A DNA stretch of 64,000 nt from the NCBI RefSeq assembly GCF_030264295.1, contig NZ_CP127173.1, positions 5,153,501 to 5,217,500 on the forward strand, given 5' to 3'. The notes beneath the pieces are model-generated. The model was not told the DNA's origin. It did not search any database and saw nothing but the letters and a program-made list of their open reading frames with translations. Shown piece by piece: positions 8,446 to 16,731 of the stretch. The stretch is from Amycolatopsis nalaikhensis (GTDB lineage Bacteria > Actinomycetota > Actinomycetes > Mycobacteriales > Pseudonocardiaceae). The translations under genes were made by a program, and so were the position numbers. Numbering within the stretch: the first letter of the stretch is position 1; each line of letters opens with the position of its first letter.

Positions 8446-8491
8446 CTTACGGTGTACGGCGTACCTTACGACGTAAGACTTACATTGTAAG
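8446..8491. promoter_or_regulatory. Tandem TetR operators
   Basis: CTTAC-GAC-GTAAG (8465-8477) and CTTAC-ATT-GTAAG (8479-8491) are perfect-arm palindromes 14 bases apart centre to centre. A weaker copy CTTAC-GGT-GTACG starts at 8446. All lie between the divergent TetR and MDR starts and finish 16 bases before the MDR start codon. Confidence 0.78.
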
Positions 8492-8507
8492 AACGTCGGG
8501 AGGCGTC

Positions 8508-9476
8508 ATGAAAGCCCTGGTCCAGCGCGTGTACGGCCCACCGGAAGCCCTGGTTTTCGAAGACGTGCCCGACCCCGTGCCGGCCGACGGTGAGGTGCTG
8601 GTCCGGGTGCGCGCGACGTCGGTCAACCCGTACGACTGGCACTTCATGAGAGGGGAGCCGTACGTCGCGCGGCTGATGACCGGCGGGTTCGGCCTGCGCC
8701 GCCCGCGGGTCGGCGTCCTCGGCTGCGACCTCGCGGGGCGGGTCGAGACGCCGGGGTCTGTGTTCAACCCGGGTGACGACGTCTACGCGCTGCTGCCGCA
8801 CGGCGCCTACGCCGAGTACGTCTGCGTGCCGGAGGACCTGCTCGCGCCGATGCCGCCGAACCTCACCCACGAGCAGGCGGCGGCGATGCCGATGGCGGCG
8901 GTCACCGCGCGGGTCGCCCTGAACGGCGTCGCGGCCGGGCAGCGGGTGCTGGTCAACGGCGCTTCCGGCGGAGTCGGAACGTTCGCCGTCCAGCTGGCGA
9001 AAGCGCTCGGCGCGAACGTCGACGCGGTGTGCGGCGCGGCCAACGCCGACGTCGCCGTTTTGCTGGGCGCGGAGCATGTTCTCGACTACCGCGCGGCGGA
9101 CTTCACGCGGAGCGGGCGGCGCTACGACGTCGTGCTGGACATCGCGGGCAGCCGGTCACTCCTGGCCTGCCGCCGGGTGCTGGAGCGCGACGGCACGTTC
9201 GTCGCGGTCGGCGGCCCGGCCGGACGCTGGCTGCAACCGGCCGGGCACGCGTTCGGGACGTTGGCGGCGAGCCCGCTCGCGCGGCGGCGGGCCGTGCTCG
9301 CGGACGCGGTGGGCTGCCCGGACAAGAAGGCGGTGCTGGGGAAGCTCGCCGCGCTGGCGGAACGGGGTGCGCTGACACCGGTGATCGACCGGAGCTACCC
9401 GTTCGCCGACCTGCGCGCGGCGATCGCGTACCAGGAAGCGGGACACGCCAAGGGAAAGGTCGTCGTGACGATGTGA
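8508..9476 (+). CDS. NAD(P)H:quinone-type medium-chain dehydrogenase/reductase
   Basis: A 322-residue MDR superfamily protein. The catalytic GroES-like domain is followed by the nucleotide-binding motif VLVNGASGGVGTFAVQLAK near residue 147 and the substrate loop of quinone-reductase-like members. The zinc ligands of true alcohol dehydrogenases (GHE and the four-Cys loop) are missing, so it is a zinc-independent quinone/enone reductase by family logic. ATG 8508 follows GGGAGG. It is under the divergent TetR repressor, which suggests induction by an electrophilic or xenobiotic compound. It closes tail to tail with the cutinase gene across a hairpin. Confidence 0.9.
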   Translation: MKALVQRVYGPPEALVFEDVPDPVPADGEVLVRVRATSVNPYDWHFMRGEPYVARLMTGGFGLRRPRVGVLGCDLAGRVETPGSVFNPGDDVYALLPHGAYAEYVCVPEDLLAPMPPNLTHEQAAAMPMAAVTARVALNGVAAGQRVLVNGASGGVGTFAVQLAKALGANVDAVCGAANADVAVLLGAEHVLDYRAADFTRSGRRYDVVLDIAGSRSLLACRRVLERDGTFVAVGGPAGRWLQPAGHAFGTLAASPLARRRAVLADAVGCPDKKAVLGKLAALAERGALTPVIDRSYPFADLRAAIAYQEAGHAKGKVVVTM

Positions 9477-9480
9477 GGAA

Positions 9481-9505
9481 CCCCCGGGAGACGCGCTCCC
9501 GGGGG
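9481..9505. terminator. Bidirectional hairpin terminator
   Basis: Perfect 10-base arms CCCCCGGGAG and CTCCCGGGGG enclose the loop ACGCG. It sits in the 36-base gap between the convergent MDR oxidoreductase and cutinase genes. There is no U-tract, as is common in high-GC actinomycetes. Confidence 0.75.
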
Positions 9506-9512
9506 CCTCGGC

Positions 9513-10442
9513 TCAGCTCGTGTGCGGGCAGTTGCCGCGGTAGTCCGAAATGGACAGGCTGGTGCTCGGGATCGGGCACAGGAACTGCTCGTAGCGGGTG
9601 TCGTTGTCGATGAACCGCTTGAGCCAGGACAGCGTGTACTTCGCGATCGTCGTGTTCGACGTGTTCGGCGCGAAGTGGCTGGCGCCGCGCAGTTCGAGGT
9701 ACGCGCGGTCCAAAGTGGACGGCAGACTGGTGTAGAACGGGATGGAGTGCGTCGCGACCGGCGCGATGGTGTCGGCTTCGGCCCCGACGACGAGCGTCGG
9801 CACCCGCAGCGTCGACCAGTTCTTGGTGAGGTTCCACCCGGTCAGCGGCACGGCGGCCTGCAGCGACGGCCGCGAGCGCGCCGCCTCCAGGGTGCCGCCG
9901 CCACCCATCGAGTGCCCGACGACGCCGAGCCTGCTGCTGTCGATGCGCGAGCGCACCGAGCTCTGCTGCGTCAGGTAGTCGAGCGAGGCGAGCAGCTGCC
10001 TGCCGCGGCTGTCGGGCTGGTCGCTGGTGGTGATGGTGTCGATGGTGAAGACCACGAAGCCCTGCGAGGCGAGGCGCGGGCCCAGCCAGGCGATGCTCGA
10101 CTGCGTCGCGGTGAAGCCGGGCGCGATCGAGATCGCGCCGAAGGTGCCGGCGGTCGTGCTGGTGGGGTAGTAGATGGTGCCACCGCCGAACCCGGAGACG
10201 GCCAGCCGCGACACGCTGACGGTGCTGGTCGCGAACGACCCCCGGCTGGCTTCGATGCTGGCGGTGGTCGGATCGGGGCCCCGTTCGTAGGGGTTGTCGG
10301 CGGCGGGCGCGGGCGAGGCGACAGCGGTGCTGAGCGCCAGCACGCCGGCGAAGACCCCGGCGACCTTGGCGCGCCAAGGGCGTCGGCGGGAAATTTTCTC
10401 ACCCGAGCCAGACGACGTCGGCGGGCTGGTGAGTACGGACAT
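9513..10442 (-). CDS. Secreted cutinase / polyester hydrolase (PET-hydrolase family)
   Basis: A 309-residue secreted alpha/beta hydrolase that reads almost segment for segment like Thermobifida/LCC-type cutinases: DNPYERGPDPT at the mature N-terminus, SGFGGGTIYYP, IDTITTSDQPDSR, then Ser178 in GHSMGGGG, Asp224 in GAEADTIAPVATH, His256 in GASHFAPN, Trp203 in LTGWN and the paired C-terminal cysteines around FLCP...NCPH. The oxyanion-hole aromatic that is Tyr in those enzymes is Phe110 here (APGFTAT). Residues 1-48 form a long signal peptide with RRRPWR before the hydrophobic core. The start is ATG 10442; an upstream ATG at 10520 would add 26 implausible residues. Family reaction: hydrolysis of cutin-like and synthetic polyesters. 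Confidence 0.93.
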   Translation of the reverse strand: MSVLTSPPTSSGSGEKISRRRPWRAKVAGVFAGVLALSTAVASPAPAADNPYERGPDPTTASIEASRGSFATSTVSVSRLAVSGFGGGTIYYPTSTTAGTFGAISIAPGFTATQSSIAWLGPRLASQGFVVFTIDTITTSDQPDSRGRQLLASLDYLTQQSSVRSRIDSSRLGVVGHSMGGGGTLEAARSRPSLQAAVPLTGWNLTKNWSTLRVPTLVVGAEADTIAPVATHSIPFYTSLPSTLDRAYLELRGASHFAPNTSNTTIAKYTLSWLKRFIDNDTRYEQFLCPIPSTSLSISDYRGNCPHTS

Positions 10443-10682
10443 GGATCGCTCTCTTTCCCCGGGCAGGCGAAAGCGCGCCCGGACACGGACGGGCGGACCA
10501 GTGGAACCGTGGCACGGCACCGGAGAAGGGGCCGCGTGCGGGACGCGGGGTAACCGCTTTCCCGCCGCTTATGAAACACTTAGCCGAAATGTTCCACAAC
10601 GGCCGAACGGGTGAGTGGTTGACGGACTGTGCGCTTGCTCAGCAGCCCGCTCACCTTGCGGAGGGCGGGCGGCTGGACCCGA

Positions 10683-10767
10683 GCGCCCCAAGGCGGCCTT
10701 GGTTGCGTCTGACGCACCGAAGGCCGCCTTGGGTGCGTCAGACGCACCGAAGGCCACATTGGGGCGC
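10683..10767. repeat. Family B intergenic inverted-repeat array (2 x 30 bases plus ends)
   Basis: An 85-base element with outer arms GCGCCCCAA and TTGGGGCGC and internal 30-base units built on palindromes GCGTCTGACGC and GCGTCAGACGC. It lies between the TetR (QsdR-like) stop and the cutinase start; both genes run leftward. The surrounding 339-base gap (10443-10781) holds no gene, only this element and the cutinase upstream region. Confidence 0.9.
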
Positions 10768-10781
10768 TTGGGGCGGGCCCG

Positions 10782-11381
10782 TCAGCGGGGCGTGGTTGGC
10801 TCCAGGGCGCCGCGGACCAGCGTGTCCAGCAGGGTTGTCGCCACCTTGAGGTCCACCGTCCGGGCCGCCAGCACGTCCGCGTACAGGAACGACTCGCCGA
10901 GCCGCACCACGGCGAACGCCAGGTCCGGCAGATCCACCAACGGCGTCAGCCCGGCCGCCTCGGCGTCCGCGCTGAACAGGTCCACGTGCGCGTCCACCAG
11001 TGCCGGTTGGACCGCGCCGCGCGGGTCGGTCAGGACGCGCAGCGCCACCGTCGACTCCGCCTCGATCAGCTTGCGCATGCCCTCGCTCGCGGCCACCTCG
11101 CGGCGGTACTCCTCCATCACCCCGAGGCACCGCAGGCGCCCGTCCGGTGACCGGACCGCGTCGCCGTGCCGCTCGTGCCAGTGGTCCAGCGCCCGCTGCC
11201 AGGTCCGGTCGGACAGCAGCCGCAGGCCGGCGCCCATCAGGTCGTCGCGGTTGCCGACGCGGCGGAAGAACGTCGTGCGCGAAATCCCCAGTTCGGCGGC
11301 CATCCGGCCGAGGTCGAGGCGGCTTCCGGCGAACAGCAGCCGCGCCGCGTGCCGGACGATGTCGTCGGTCGAGACGGTCAC
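10782..11381 (-). CDS. TetR/QsdR-like transcriptional regulator
   Basis: A 199-residue regulator with GTG start. The N-terminal HTH is atypically short (DDIVRHAARLLFAGSRLDLGRMAAELGISRTTFFRRVGNRDDL). The C-terminal half has the arrangement of the QsdR group (WHERHG...RLRCLGVMEEYRREVAASEGMRKLIEAE...). QsdR in Rhodococcus controls lactone catabolism, but the resemblance here is from memory of the fold pattern, so the ligand is unknown. It is divergent from the FrnE-like gene across 72 bases. Confidence 0.8.
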   Translation of the reverse strand: MTVSTDDIVRHAARLLFAGSRLDLGRMAAELGISRTTFFRRVGNRDDLMGAGLRLLSDRTWQRALDHWHERHGDAVRSPDGRLRCLGVMEEYRREVAASEGMRKLIEAESTVALRVLTDPRGAVQPALVDAHVDLFSADAEAAGLTPLVDLPDLAFAVVRLGESFLYADVLAARTVDLKVATTLLDTLVRGALEPTTPR

Positions 11382-11416
11382 CGGCCCACCCTATCCGCAG
11401 GTCGCCGCCGGTTACC

Positions 11417-11447
11417 TTGAAGTGCGCGCCGGCCCTTCGGCTAGCTT
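11417..11447 (+). promoter_or_regulatory. Probable promoter of the FrnE-like gene, possibly leaderless
   Basis: TTGAAG (11417-11422) and TAGCTT (11442-11447) with a 19-base spacer. The -10 ends six bases before the GTG start codon, which would make a leaderless mRNA. An overlapping GGAG could instead serve as a ribosome-binding site. Confidence 0.45.
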
Positions 11448-11453
11448 GGAGTC

Positions 11454-12092
11454 GTGCGCGTCGACATCTGGTCCGATCTCGTCTGTCCCTGGTGCTATCT
11501 CGGCAAACGCCGCTTCGAACGGGCGGTCGCCGAACTCGGCGTCGACGTCGAGGTGGTGCACCACTCGTTCCAGCTCGACCCGTCGTTCCCGCGCGGGACA
11601 TCGCGCCCGACGCGCGAGGTGCTGGCCGAGAAGTACGGGCGGACACCGGAAGAAGCCGACGCGATGCAGGCGCAGATGGAGGAACGCGCGGCCGCCGACG
11701 GCCTCGAGTACCACCTCGCCGATGCCCACATGGGCAACACCGTCGACGGCCACCGGCTCGTGCACCTCGCGGCCGAGCGGGGGATGGCCGACGCCGTCGT
11801 CGAGCGGTTCTACCGCGCGTACTTCACGGAGTCGCGGTCGATCTTCGACCGGGACTCGCTCGTGGAGCTGGCGGCCGAAGCCGGTCTCGACGCCGAAGAA
11901 GCCCGCGCGGTCCTCGAATCCGACGCGTACGAAGCCGAAGTGGCGGCGGACGGCGAGCAGGCGCGGGCCCTCGGCGCGAGCGGCGTGCCGTTCTTCGTGA
12001 TCGACCAGCGGTACGGCGTGGCGGGCGCGCAGTCGAGTGAAGTGTTCGCCCAGGTGCTGCGCCGGGTCACCGACGGCGCCGCCGCCGGGTGA
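11454..12092 (+). CDS. DsbA-family (FrnE-like) thiol oxidoreductase
   Basis: A 212-residue cytoplasmic thioredoxin-fold protein of the FrnE/2-hydroxychromene-2-carboxylate isomerase-like group. The active-site CPWC is at residues 11-14 (DLVCPWCYLGKRRF). An alpha-helical insertion follows, and the C-terminal GASGVPFFVIDQRYGVAGAQS contains the cis-Pro loop. No signal peptide. Related proteins act in polyketide maturation or in oxidative-stress thiol exchange. Nothing nearby assigns one. The last 26 bases overlap the small convergent membrane-protein gene. Confidence 0.9.
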   Translation: MRVDIWSDLVCPWCYLGKRRFERAVAELGVDVEVVHHSFQLDPSFPRGTSRPTREVLAEKYGRTPEEADAMQAQMEERAAADGLEYHLADAHMGNTVDGHRLVHLAAERGMADAVVERFYRAYFTESRSIFDRDSLVELAAEAGLDAEEARAVLESDAYEAEVAADGEQARALGASGVPFFVIDQRYGVAGAQSSEVFAQVLRRVTDGAAAG

Positions 12093-12294
12093 ACCGCGAC
12101 CGATCGGTGGCGACGCCGGCCAGGTGCAGGGCGACGCACAAGAGCCCGGCGGTGGTCAGCGTGCCGGTGGTGATGACCGGGCCGAGCCCGAACCCGGCCA
12201 GTTCCATGAGCAGGGCGAGCCCGAAGAGCACGGCGGCGAGAATGGCGAGCACGGCGGCCTCGTTTCCGCGGTGCGACCGGATGGTCCACACCAC
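12067..12294 (-). CDS. Small two-helix membrane protein, unknown function
   Basis: About 75 residues with two hydrophobic segments (AAVLAILAAVLFGLALLMEL and VITTGTLTTAGLLCVALHLA) and an Arg-only C-terminus (RFTRRRRRR). GTG 12294 is the most sensible start. The frame stays open to 12426, but the added N-terminus is translated family A repeat DNA. No ribosome-binding site is evident. I do not recognise a family. The hydrophobic pattern supports a real gene, although it overlaps the FrnE-like gene end. Confidence 0.5.
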   Translation of the reverse strand: MVWTIRSHRGNEAAVLAILAAVLFGLALLMELAGFGLGPVITTGTLTTAGLLCVALHLAGVATDRSRFTRRRRRR

Positions 12295-12410
12295 TGCGAC
12301 GTTCGCCGGGACGGGCGGTCCCGGCTCGGTGGCCGGGAATGCCCCGCTTGCCGCGCGCTGAAACGAGAATCTCGCCGGGGTGACGCTCCGCAGCCCGAGC
12401 CCAGGCAGAG

Positions 12411-12463
12411 GTCTTGAATGACTCATTCAGGTCTTCGGAGGTCCTGAATGACTCATTCAAGAC
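12411..12463. repeat. Family A intergenic inverted repeat (copy 3)
   Basis: A 53-base element with outer arms GTCTTGAATGA and TCATTCAAGAC, again with two TGACTCA cores 30 bases apart. The arms differ from copies 1 and 2 at the same positions on both sides (CG to TT, and CG to AA), so pairing is preserved. It overlaps the last seven bases of the lacI-type gene. Confidence 0.9.
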
Positions 12464-13482
12464 CTCGCGGGCGGCGGCGCCGTACTCGAGCGCACCACCA
12501 ACTCCGTCGGCACCGTCACCGGCTCCCCGACCTCCGCTCCGGTCTCGATCTCCGCCAACAACGCATCCACCGCATGCCGTCCCACGGCCTCGAAAGACTG
12601 CCGGATCGTCGTCAACGGTGGCCAGAAGTGCGCCGACTCCTCCATGTCGTCAAACCCCACCACGCTGACCTCCGACGGCACCCGCCGCCCGGCCTCGTGC
12701 AACGCCCGCAGCAATCCCAACGCCATCTGGTCGTTCGCCGCGAACACCGCCGTCACCGAAGGGTCCGCCGCCAGCGTCAATCCCGCCTCGTACCCCGACG
12801 CGGGCGACCAATCCCCGGTCAGCACCGGCGGCACCACCGCCCCGGCACGCTCCAATGTGGCCTGCCAAGACTTCCGGCGCCGCTCGGCCGAATAAGACTG
12901 CGGTGGTCCCGCGATGTGCCACACCGTCGCGTGCCCCAGCGAAAGCAGGTGCCGGGTCGCCGTCGCCGCGCCGTCCGCCTGGTCGTTGTCCACCACCGGG
13001 TAGTCGTAGCGCGCGCTCGAGTCGATCACCACCACCGGGAGCCCGTGCGGCAGCTCGATCTCGCTCTGGTCCAGCTGGTGCTGCTCGATCAGGATGATCA
13101 CGCCGTCCACGGCCTGCTCGTTCAGCTTGCTGAACGCCCCCGTCACCTCGCCCTGCGTCGGGCGCGTCACCGGCATCAGGATGATCGAAAATCCCTCCGG
13201 CACCACCGCCGCCGCGATGGCGTCCAGCGTGCGGCTGTTGCCGAACGTCGGCAGCGCCGAAATGATCACGCCGATGCTGCGGAACTTGCCGTTGCGCAAC
13301 GCCCGCGCCGCGCTGTTGGGCCGGTAGCCGATCCGGCGCATCGCCGCCAGCACCCGCTCGCGCGTGGCGTCGTCCACGTTGGTCTTGCCGTTCGCCACAC
13401 GGGACACCGTCTGGCCGGACACGCCCGCCTCGCGCGCGACGTCCGCCATCGACGGTCCACGGCGCGGGGATGCTGTCGGCAC
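12457..13482 (-). CDS. LacI-family repressor of the arabinogalactan operon
   Basis: About 341 residues. The N-terminal LacI HTH and hinge read MADVAREAGVSGQTVSRVANGKTNVDDATRERV...RPNSAARALRNG, and a periplasmic-binding-like sugar domain follows (VDGVIILIEQHQL, HLLSLGHATVWHIAGPPQS, AVFAANDQMALGLLRAL, VSVVGFDDMEESAHFWPPLTTIRQ). The start is GTG 13482, which has GGAGGAG seven bases upstream; ATG 13509 is inside the operator. It is divergent from the transporter/glycosidase operon, with two matching operators between. The effector is probably an arabinose- or galactose-containing sugar. Confidence 0.93.
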   Translation of the reverse strand: MPTASPRRGPSMADVAREAGVSGQTVSRVANGKTNVDDATRERVLAAMRRIGYRPNSAARALRNGKFRSIGVIISALPTFGNSRTLDAIAAAVVPEGFSIILMPVTRPTQGEVTGAFSKLNEQAVDGVIILIEQHQLDQSEIELPHGLPVVVIDSSARYDYPVVDNDQADGAATATRHLLSLGHATVWHIAGPPQSYSAERRRKSWQATLERAGAVVPPVLTGDWSPASGYEAGLTLAADPSVTAVFAANDQMALGLLRALHEAGRRVPSEVSVVGFDDMEESAHFWPPLTTIRQSFEAVGRHAVDALLAEIETGAEVGEPVTVPTELVVRSSTAPPPARS

Positions 13483-13508
13483 GGTGTCTCCTCCGGGTGT
13501 CCTGGACA

Positions 13509-13556
13509 TGTTTACGTCAACACGTTACCCTCCGACCGTCCATGTTGACGTAAACA
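13509..13556. promoter_or_regulatory. Pair of LacI-type operators
   Basis: TGTTTACGTCAACA (13509-13522) and its exact reverse complement TGTTGACGTAAACA (13543-13556) flank the divergent promoter region, 34 bases centre to centre. Each is itself a near-palindrome around a central ACGT, as for LacI/GalR family operators. Binding would block transcription both ways. Confidence 0.82.
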
Positions 13557-13579
13557 TCCACGCGAACACCGGAGAGACG

Positions 13580-14509
13580 ATGACGTCCACAGCGGCTCCG
13601 CCCGTTCCGGCGCCGTCCCGCCAGGCGACGGCCGCCCGTCGGCCGCGGCGGAAATGGCGCGGCTGGCTCTTCGTCGCCCCCTTCATGCTCGTGTTCGCGC
13701 TGACCTTCGTCGCGCCCGTCGTCTACGCCTTCGTCCTCAGCCTGTTCCGCGACCAGGCCTTCTTCGGCGGCACCACCTTCGTCGGCGCCGACAACTACGC
13801 GCAGGTGCTCGCCGACCCGAAGTTCTGGGAGTCCTTCCAGCGGGTGCTGGTGTTCCTCGCCGTGCAGGTGCCGATCATGCTGCTGCTCGCGCTCGTCGCG
13901 GCGCTCGCGATCGACAGCGCCCGGCTGCACGCCGCCGGGTTCTTCCGGATCGTGATCTTCCTGCCGTACGCCGTGCCCGCCGTCGTCGCCGCGCTCATGT
14001 GGGGCTTCATCTACGGTGACCACTTCGGACTCGCCGCCGACCTGAACCACCTGCTCGGCACCGACGCGATCAAGCCGTTGTCGGCGAACTGGCTGCTCGC
14101 CTCGATCGGCAACATCGTCACCTGGGAGTTCGTCGGCTACAACATGCTGATCTTCTACTCCGCGCTGAAGGTGATCCCGAAGGAGCTGTTCGAGGCCGCC
14201 GCGATCGACGGCGCCGGCACGTTCCGCACGATCCTCTCGGTCAAGCTCCCGGCGATCCGGGGCGCCATCGTGATCGCGACGATCTTCTCGATCATCGGCA
14301 GCTTCCAGCTGTTCAACGAGCCGAACATCATGCGCAACCTGGTGCCCAACGTGATCGGCACCTTCTACACGCCGAACATGTACGCCTACAACCTCTCCTT
14401 CGGCGGGCAGCAGTACAACTACTCCGCCACCGTCGCGATCGTGATGGGCGTGATCACCGCGATCATCGCCTACGTCGTGCAGCTGCGCGGCTCCCGGAAG
14501 GGGATGTGA
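13580..14509 (+). CDS. ABC sugar transporter permease 1 (CUT1 family)
   Basis: A 309-residue inner-membrane permease with about six membrane helices and the EAA loop seen as ELFEAAAIDGAGTFRTILSVKLPAI. ATG 13580 follows GGAGAG. It is the first gene of the operon repressed by the divergent LacI protein. It pairs with the next gene as the MalF/MalG-type heterodimer. No ATPase is encoded in the locus, so a shared ATPase of the MsiK type elsewhere in the genome is expected. Confidence 0.95.
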   Translation: MTSTAAPPVPAPSRQATAARRPRRKWRGWLFVAPFMLVFALTFVAPVVYAFVLSLFRDQAFFGGTTFVGADNYAQVLADPKFWESFQRVLVFLAVQVPIMLLLALVAALAIDSARLHAAGFFRIVIFLPYAVPAVVAALMWGFIYGDHFGLAADLNHLLGTDAIKPLSANWLLASIGNIVTWEFVGYNMLIFYSALKVIPKELFEAAAIDGAGTFRTILSVKLPAIRGAIVIATIFSIIGSFQLFNEPNIMRNLVPNVIGTFYTPNMYAYNLSFGGQQYNYSATVAIVMGVITAIIAYVVQLRGSRKGM

Positions 14510-14510
14510 C

Positions 14511-15362
14511 GTGCTGACGCGCCCGCGCAAGTCCCGCGTCCTCACCGCCGTCATGGCGCTGTACCTGATCTACACGCTGGTGCCGCTGGTGTGGCTGGTG
14601 ATCAACGCGTCCAAGACGCAGCCCGCGCTGTTCACGACGTCCGGCCTGTCGTTCGGCGGCTCGTTCGCGCTCTTCGACAACATCGCCCAGACGTTCACCT
14701 ACAACGACGGGATCTTCTTCCGCTGGCTGGGCAACACCTTGCTGTACGTCGTGGTCGGCGCGGGCGGCGCGACCATCCTGGCGACGGCGGCGGGCTACGG
14801 GCTGGCCAAGTACCGCTTCCCCGGCCGCCGCGCGGTGTTCGCGATCGTCCTCGGCGCCGTCGCCGTACCCACGACCGCGCTCGCCGTGCCGACGTTCCTC
14901 ATGTTCAGCAAGCTCGGGCTGACCAACACCCCGCTCGCGATCATCATCCCGTCGCTGATCAGCCCGTTCGGCCTCTACCTGATCTGGGTTTACGCAGCCG
15001 ACGCCATCCCCGACGAGCTGATGGAAGCCGCGCGCATCGACGGCGCGGGGGAGCTGCGCATCTTCCTCACCGTGACGCTGCGCCAGCTCGCGCCCGGGAT
15101 CGTCACGGTCGCGCTGTTCACCATGGTGCAGACCTGGAACAACTACTTCCTCCCGCTGATCATGCTCAGCGAGCCCCAGTGGTACCCGCTGACCGTCGGG
15201 CTCAACCAGTGGAGCGCGCAGGCCAACGGCGCCGGCGCGCAGCCGATCTTCAACCTGGTGCTCACCGGCTCCCTGCTCACGATCATCCCCCTCGTCCTCG
15301 CTTTCCTGCTCATGCAACGGTTCTGGCAGTCCGGGCTGAGCGCGGGCAGCGTCAAGCAATAG
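14511..15362 (+). CDS. ABC sugar transporter permease 2 (CUT1 family)
   Basis: A 283-residue MalG-like permease with GTG start, one base after the previous stop. About six membrane helices; EAA loop ELMEAARIDGAGELRIFLTVTLRQLAPG. The C-terminus LMQRFWQSGLSAGSVK is typical of CUT1 importers (FLLMQRYFVQGLTAGAVK-like). Confidence 0.95.
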   Translation: MLTRPRKSRVLTAVMALYLIYTLVPLVWLVINASKTQPALFTTSGLSFGGSFALFDNIAQTFTYNDGIFFRWLGNTLLYVVVGAGGATILATAAGYGLAKYRFPGRRAVFAIVLGAVAVPTTALAVPTFLMFSKLGLTNTPLAIIIPSLISPFGLYLIWVYAADAIPDELMEAARIDGAGELRIFLTVTLRQLAPGIVTVALFTMVQTWNNYFLPLIMLSEPQWYPLTVGLNQWSAQANGAGAQPIFNLVLTGSLLTIIPLVLAFLLMQRFWQSGLSAGSVKQ

Positions 15363-15393
15363 CCGCCGTCACACCGTCGTGAAGGGACACTCG

Positions 15394-16731
15394 ATGTCAC
15401 GTATCCGCTTGCGTGCCAAGGCGTTCGCCGCCGTGGCACTGGCCGCCGCACTGGCGGCCGGTTGCTCGTCCGGCAGCACGTCCGGGCCCGCCGCCGCCAC
15501 CGGCACCCAGGACTCCGTCGACGCCGCGCTCAAGGCGGGCGGCACGATCACCTACTGGAGCTGGACGCCCTCGGCGAAGGACCAGGTCGCCGCGTTCGAG
15601 AAGCAGTACCCGAACGTCAAGGTGAACTACGTCAACGCCGGGACGAACAAGGAGGAGTACACCAAGCTCCAGAACGCGATCAAGGCGGGCTCCGGCGCGC
15701 CCGACGTCGCGCAGATCGAGTACTACGCGCTCCCGCAGTTCGCGCTGACCGATTCCCTGGTCAACCTCGACCAGTACGGCTTCGGCGCGTTCGAAAAGGA
15801 CTACAGCGCCTCGACCTGGGCCCAGGTCAAGAGCAACAACGGGCTGTACGGCCTGCCCCAGGACTCGGGTCCGATGGCGTTGTTCTACAACAAGGAAGTC
15901 TTCGACAAGAACGGCATCGCCGTGCCGAAGACGTGGGACGAGTACATCGCGGCGGCCAAGAAGCTGCACGCCGCCGACCCCACCAAGTACATCACCTCCG
16001 ACACCGGTGACCCCGGGTTCGCGCTGAGCATGATCTGGCAGGCCGGTGGGCGCCCGTTCAGCGTCGACGGCCGGAACGTCAAGGTGAACTTCGGCGACGC
16101 GGGCACGAAGAAGTGGACCGCGATGTGGGACCAGCTGATCCAGGCCAAGCTCCTCGCCCCGGTCAAGGAGTGGTCCGACGACTGGTTCCGCGCCCTCGGC
16201 GACGGCACCATCTCCTCGCTGGTCACCGGCGCCTGGATGCCGGGCAACTTCATCTCCTCGGTGCCCGGCGGCAGCGGCAAGTGGGCGGTCGCGCCGATGC
16301 CGACCTACGACGGCAAGCCCGTCACCGCGGAGAACGGCGGCAGCACGCAGTCGGTGGTCAAGCAGAGCAAGAACCCGGCGCTGGCCGCGGCGTTCGTGCG
16401 CTGGCTCAACCACGACGGCGGCGTCCAGCCGTTCATCAAGAGCGGCGGCTTCCCGTCCACCACGGCCGACCTGACCGCGCCCGCGTTCGTCGACCAGGCC
16501 GTCCCGTACTTCGGCGGCCAGAAGATCAACCAGGTGCTGACGCAGGCGTCGAAGGACGTCGCGCCGGGCTGGACGTACCTGCCGTACCAGACCTACGCCA
16601 ACAGCGTCTTCAGCGACACCGCCGGCAAGGCCTACCTGAACGCCACCGGCCTCGACGCCGGGCTGGCGGCCTGGCAGCAGGCCATCGTCGACTACGGCAA
16701 CCAGCAGGGCTTCACGGTCAGCGCCGGATGA
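15394..16731 (+). CDS. Extracellular sugar-binding lipoprotein
   Basis: A 445-residue solute-binding protein (SBP_bac family 1). The signal peptide ends in the lipobox LAAGC. Mature features are GTITYWSWTPSAKDQVAAFEKQYPNVKVNYV, DVAQIEYYALPQF, YGLPQDSGPMALFYNKEVFDKNGI and WMPGN. ATG 15394 is chosen because GAAGGGA is correctly placed; GTG 15379 lies before that site. Its stop overlaps the GH51 start (ATGA), so capture, import and intracellular hydrolysis are translationally coupled. The ligand is inferred to be an arabino- or galacto-oligosaccharide from the neighbours. Confidence 0.95.
   Translation: MSRIRLRAKAFAAVALAAALAAGCSSGSTSGPAAATGTQDSVDAALKAGGTITYWSWTPSAKDQVAAFEKQYPNVKVNYVNAGTNKEEYTKLQNAIKAGSGAPDVAQIEYYALPQFALTDSLVNLDQYGFGAFEKDYSASTWAQVKSNNGLYGLPQDSGPMALFYNKEVFDKNGIAVPKTWDEYIAAAKKLHAADPTKYITSDTGDPGFALSMIWQAGGRPFSVDGRNVKVNFGDAGTKKWTAMWDQLIQAKLLAPVKEWSDDWFRALGDGTISSLVTGAWMPGNFISSVPGGSGKWAVAPMPTYDGKPVTAENGGSTQSVVKQSKNPALAAAFVRWLNHDGGVQPFIKSGGFPSTTADLTAPAFVDQAVPYFGGQKINQVLTQASKDVAPGWTYLPYQTYANSVFSDTAGKAYLNATGLDAGLAAWQQAIVDYGNQQGFTVSAG

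Noticed and set aside
10615..10849. Peptide-like repeats such as KAALVASDAPKAALG or NDSFGTPEVANDSFATL as small proteins
   Set aside because: They are translations of the family A, B and C DNA repeats. The arms are conserved as complements, not as codons, and no start site is present.
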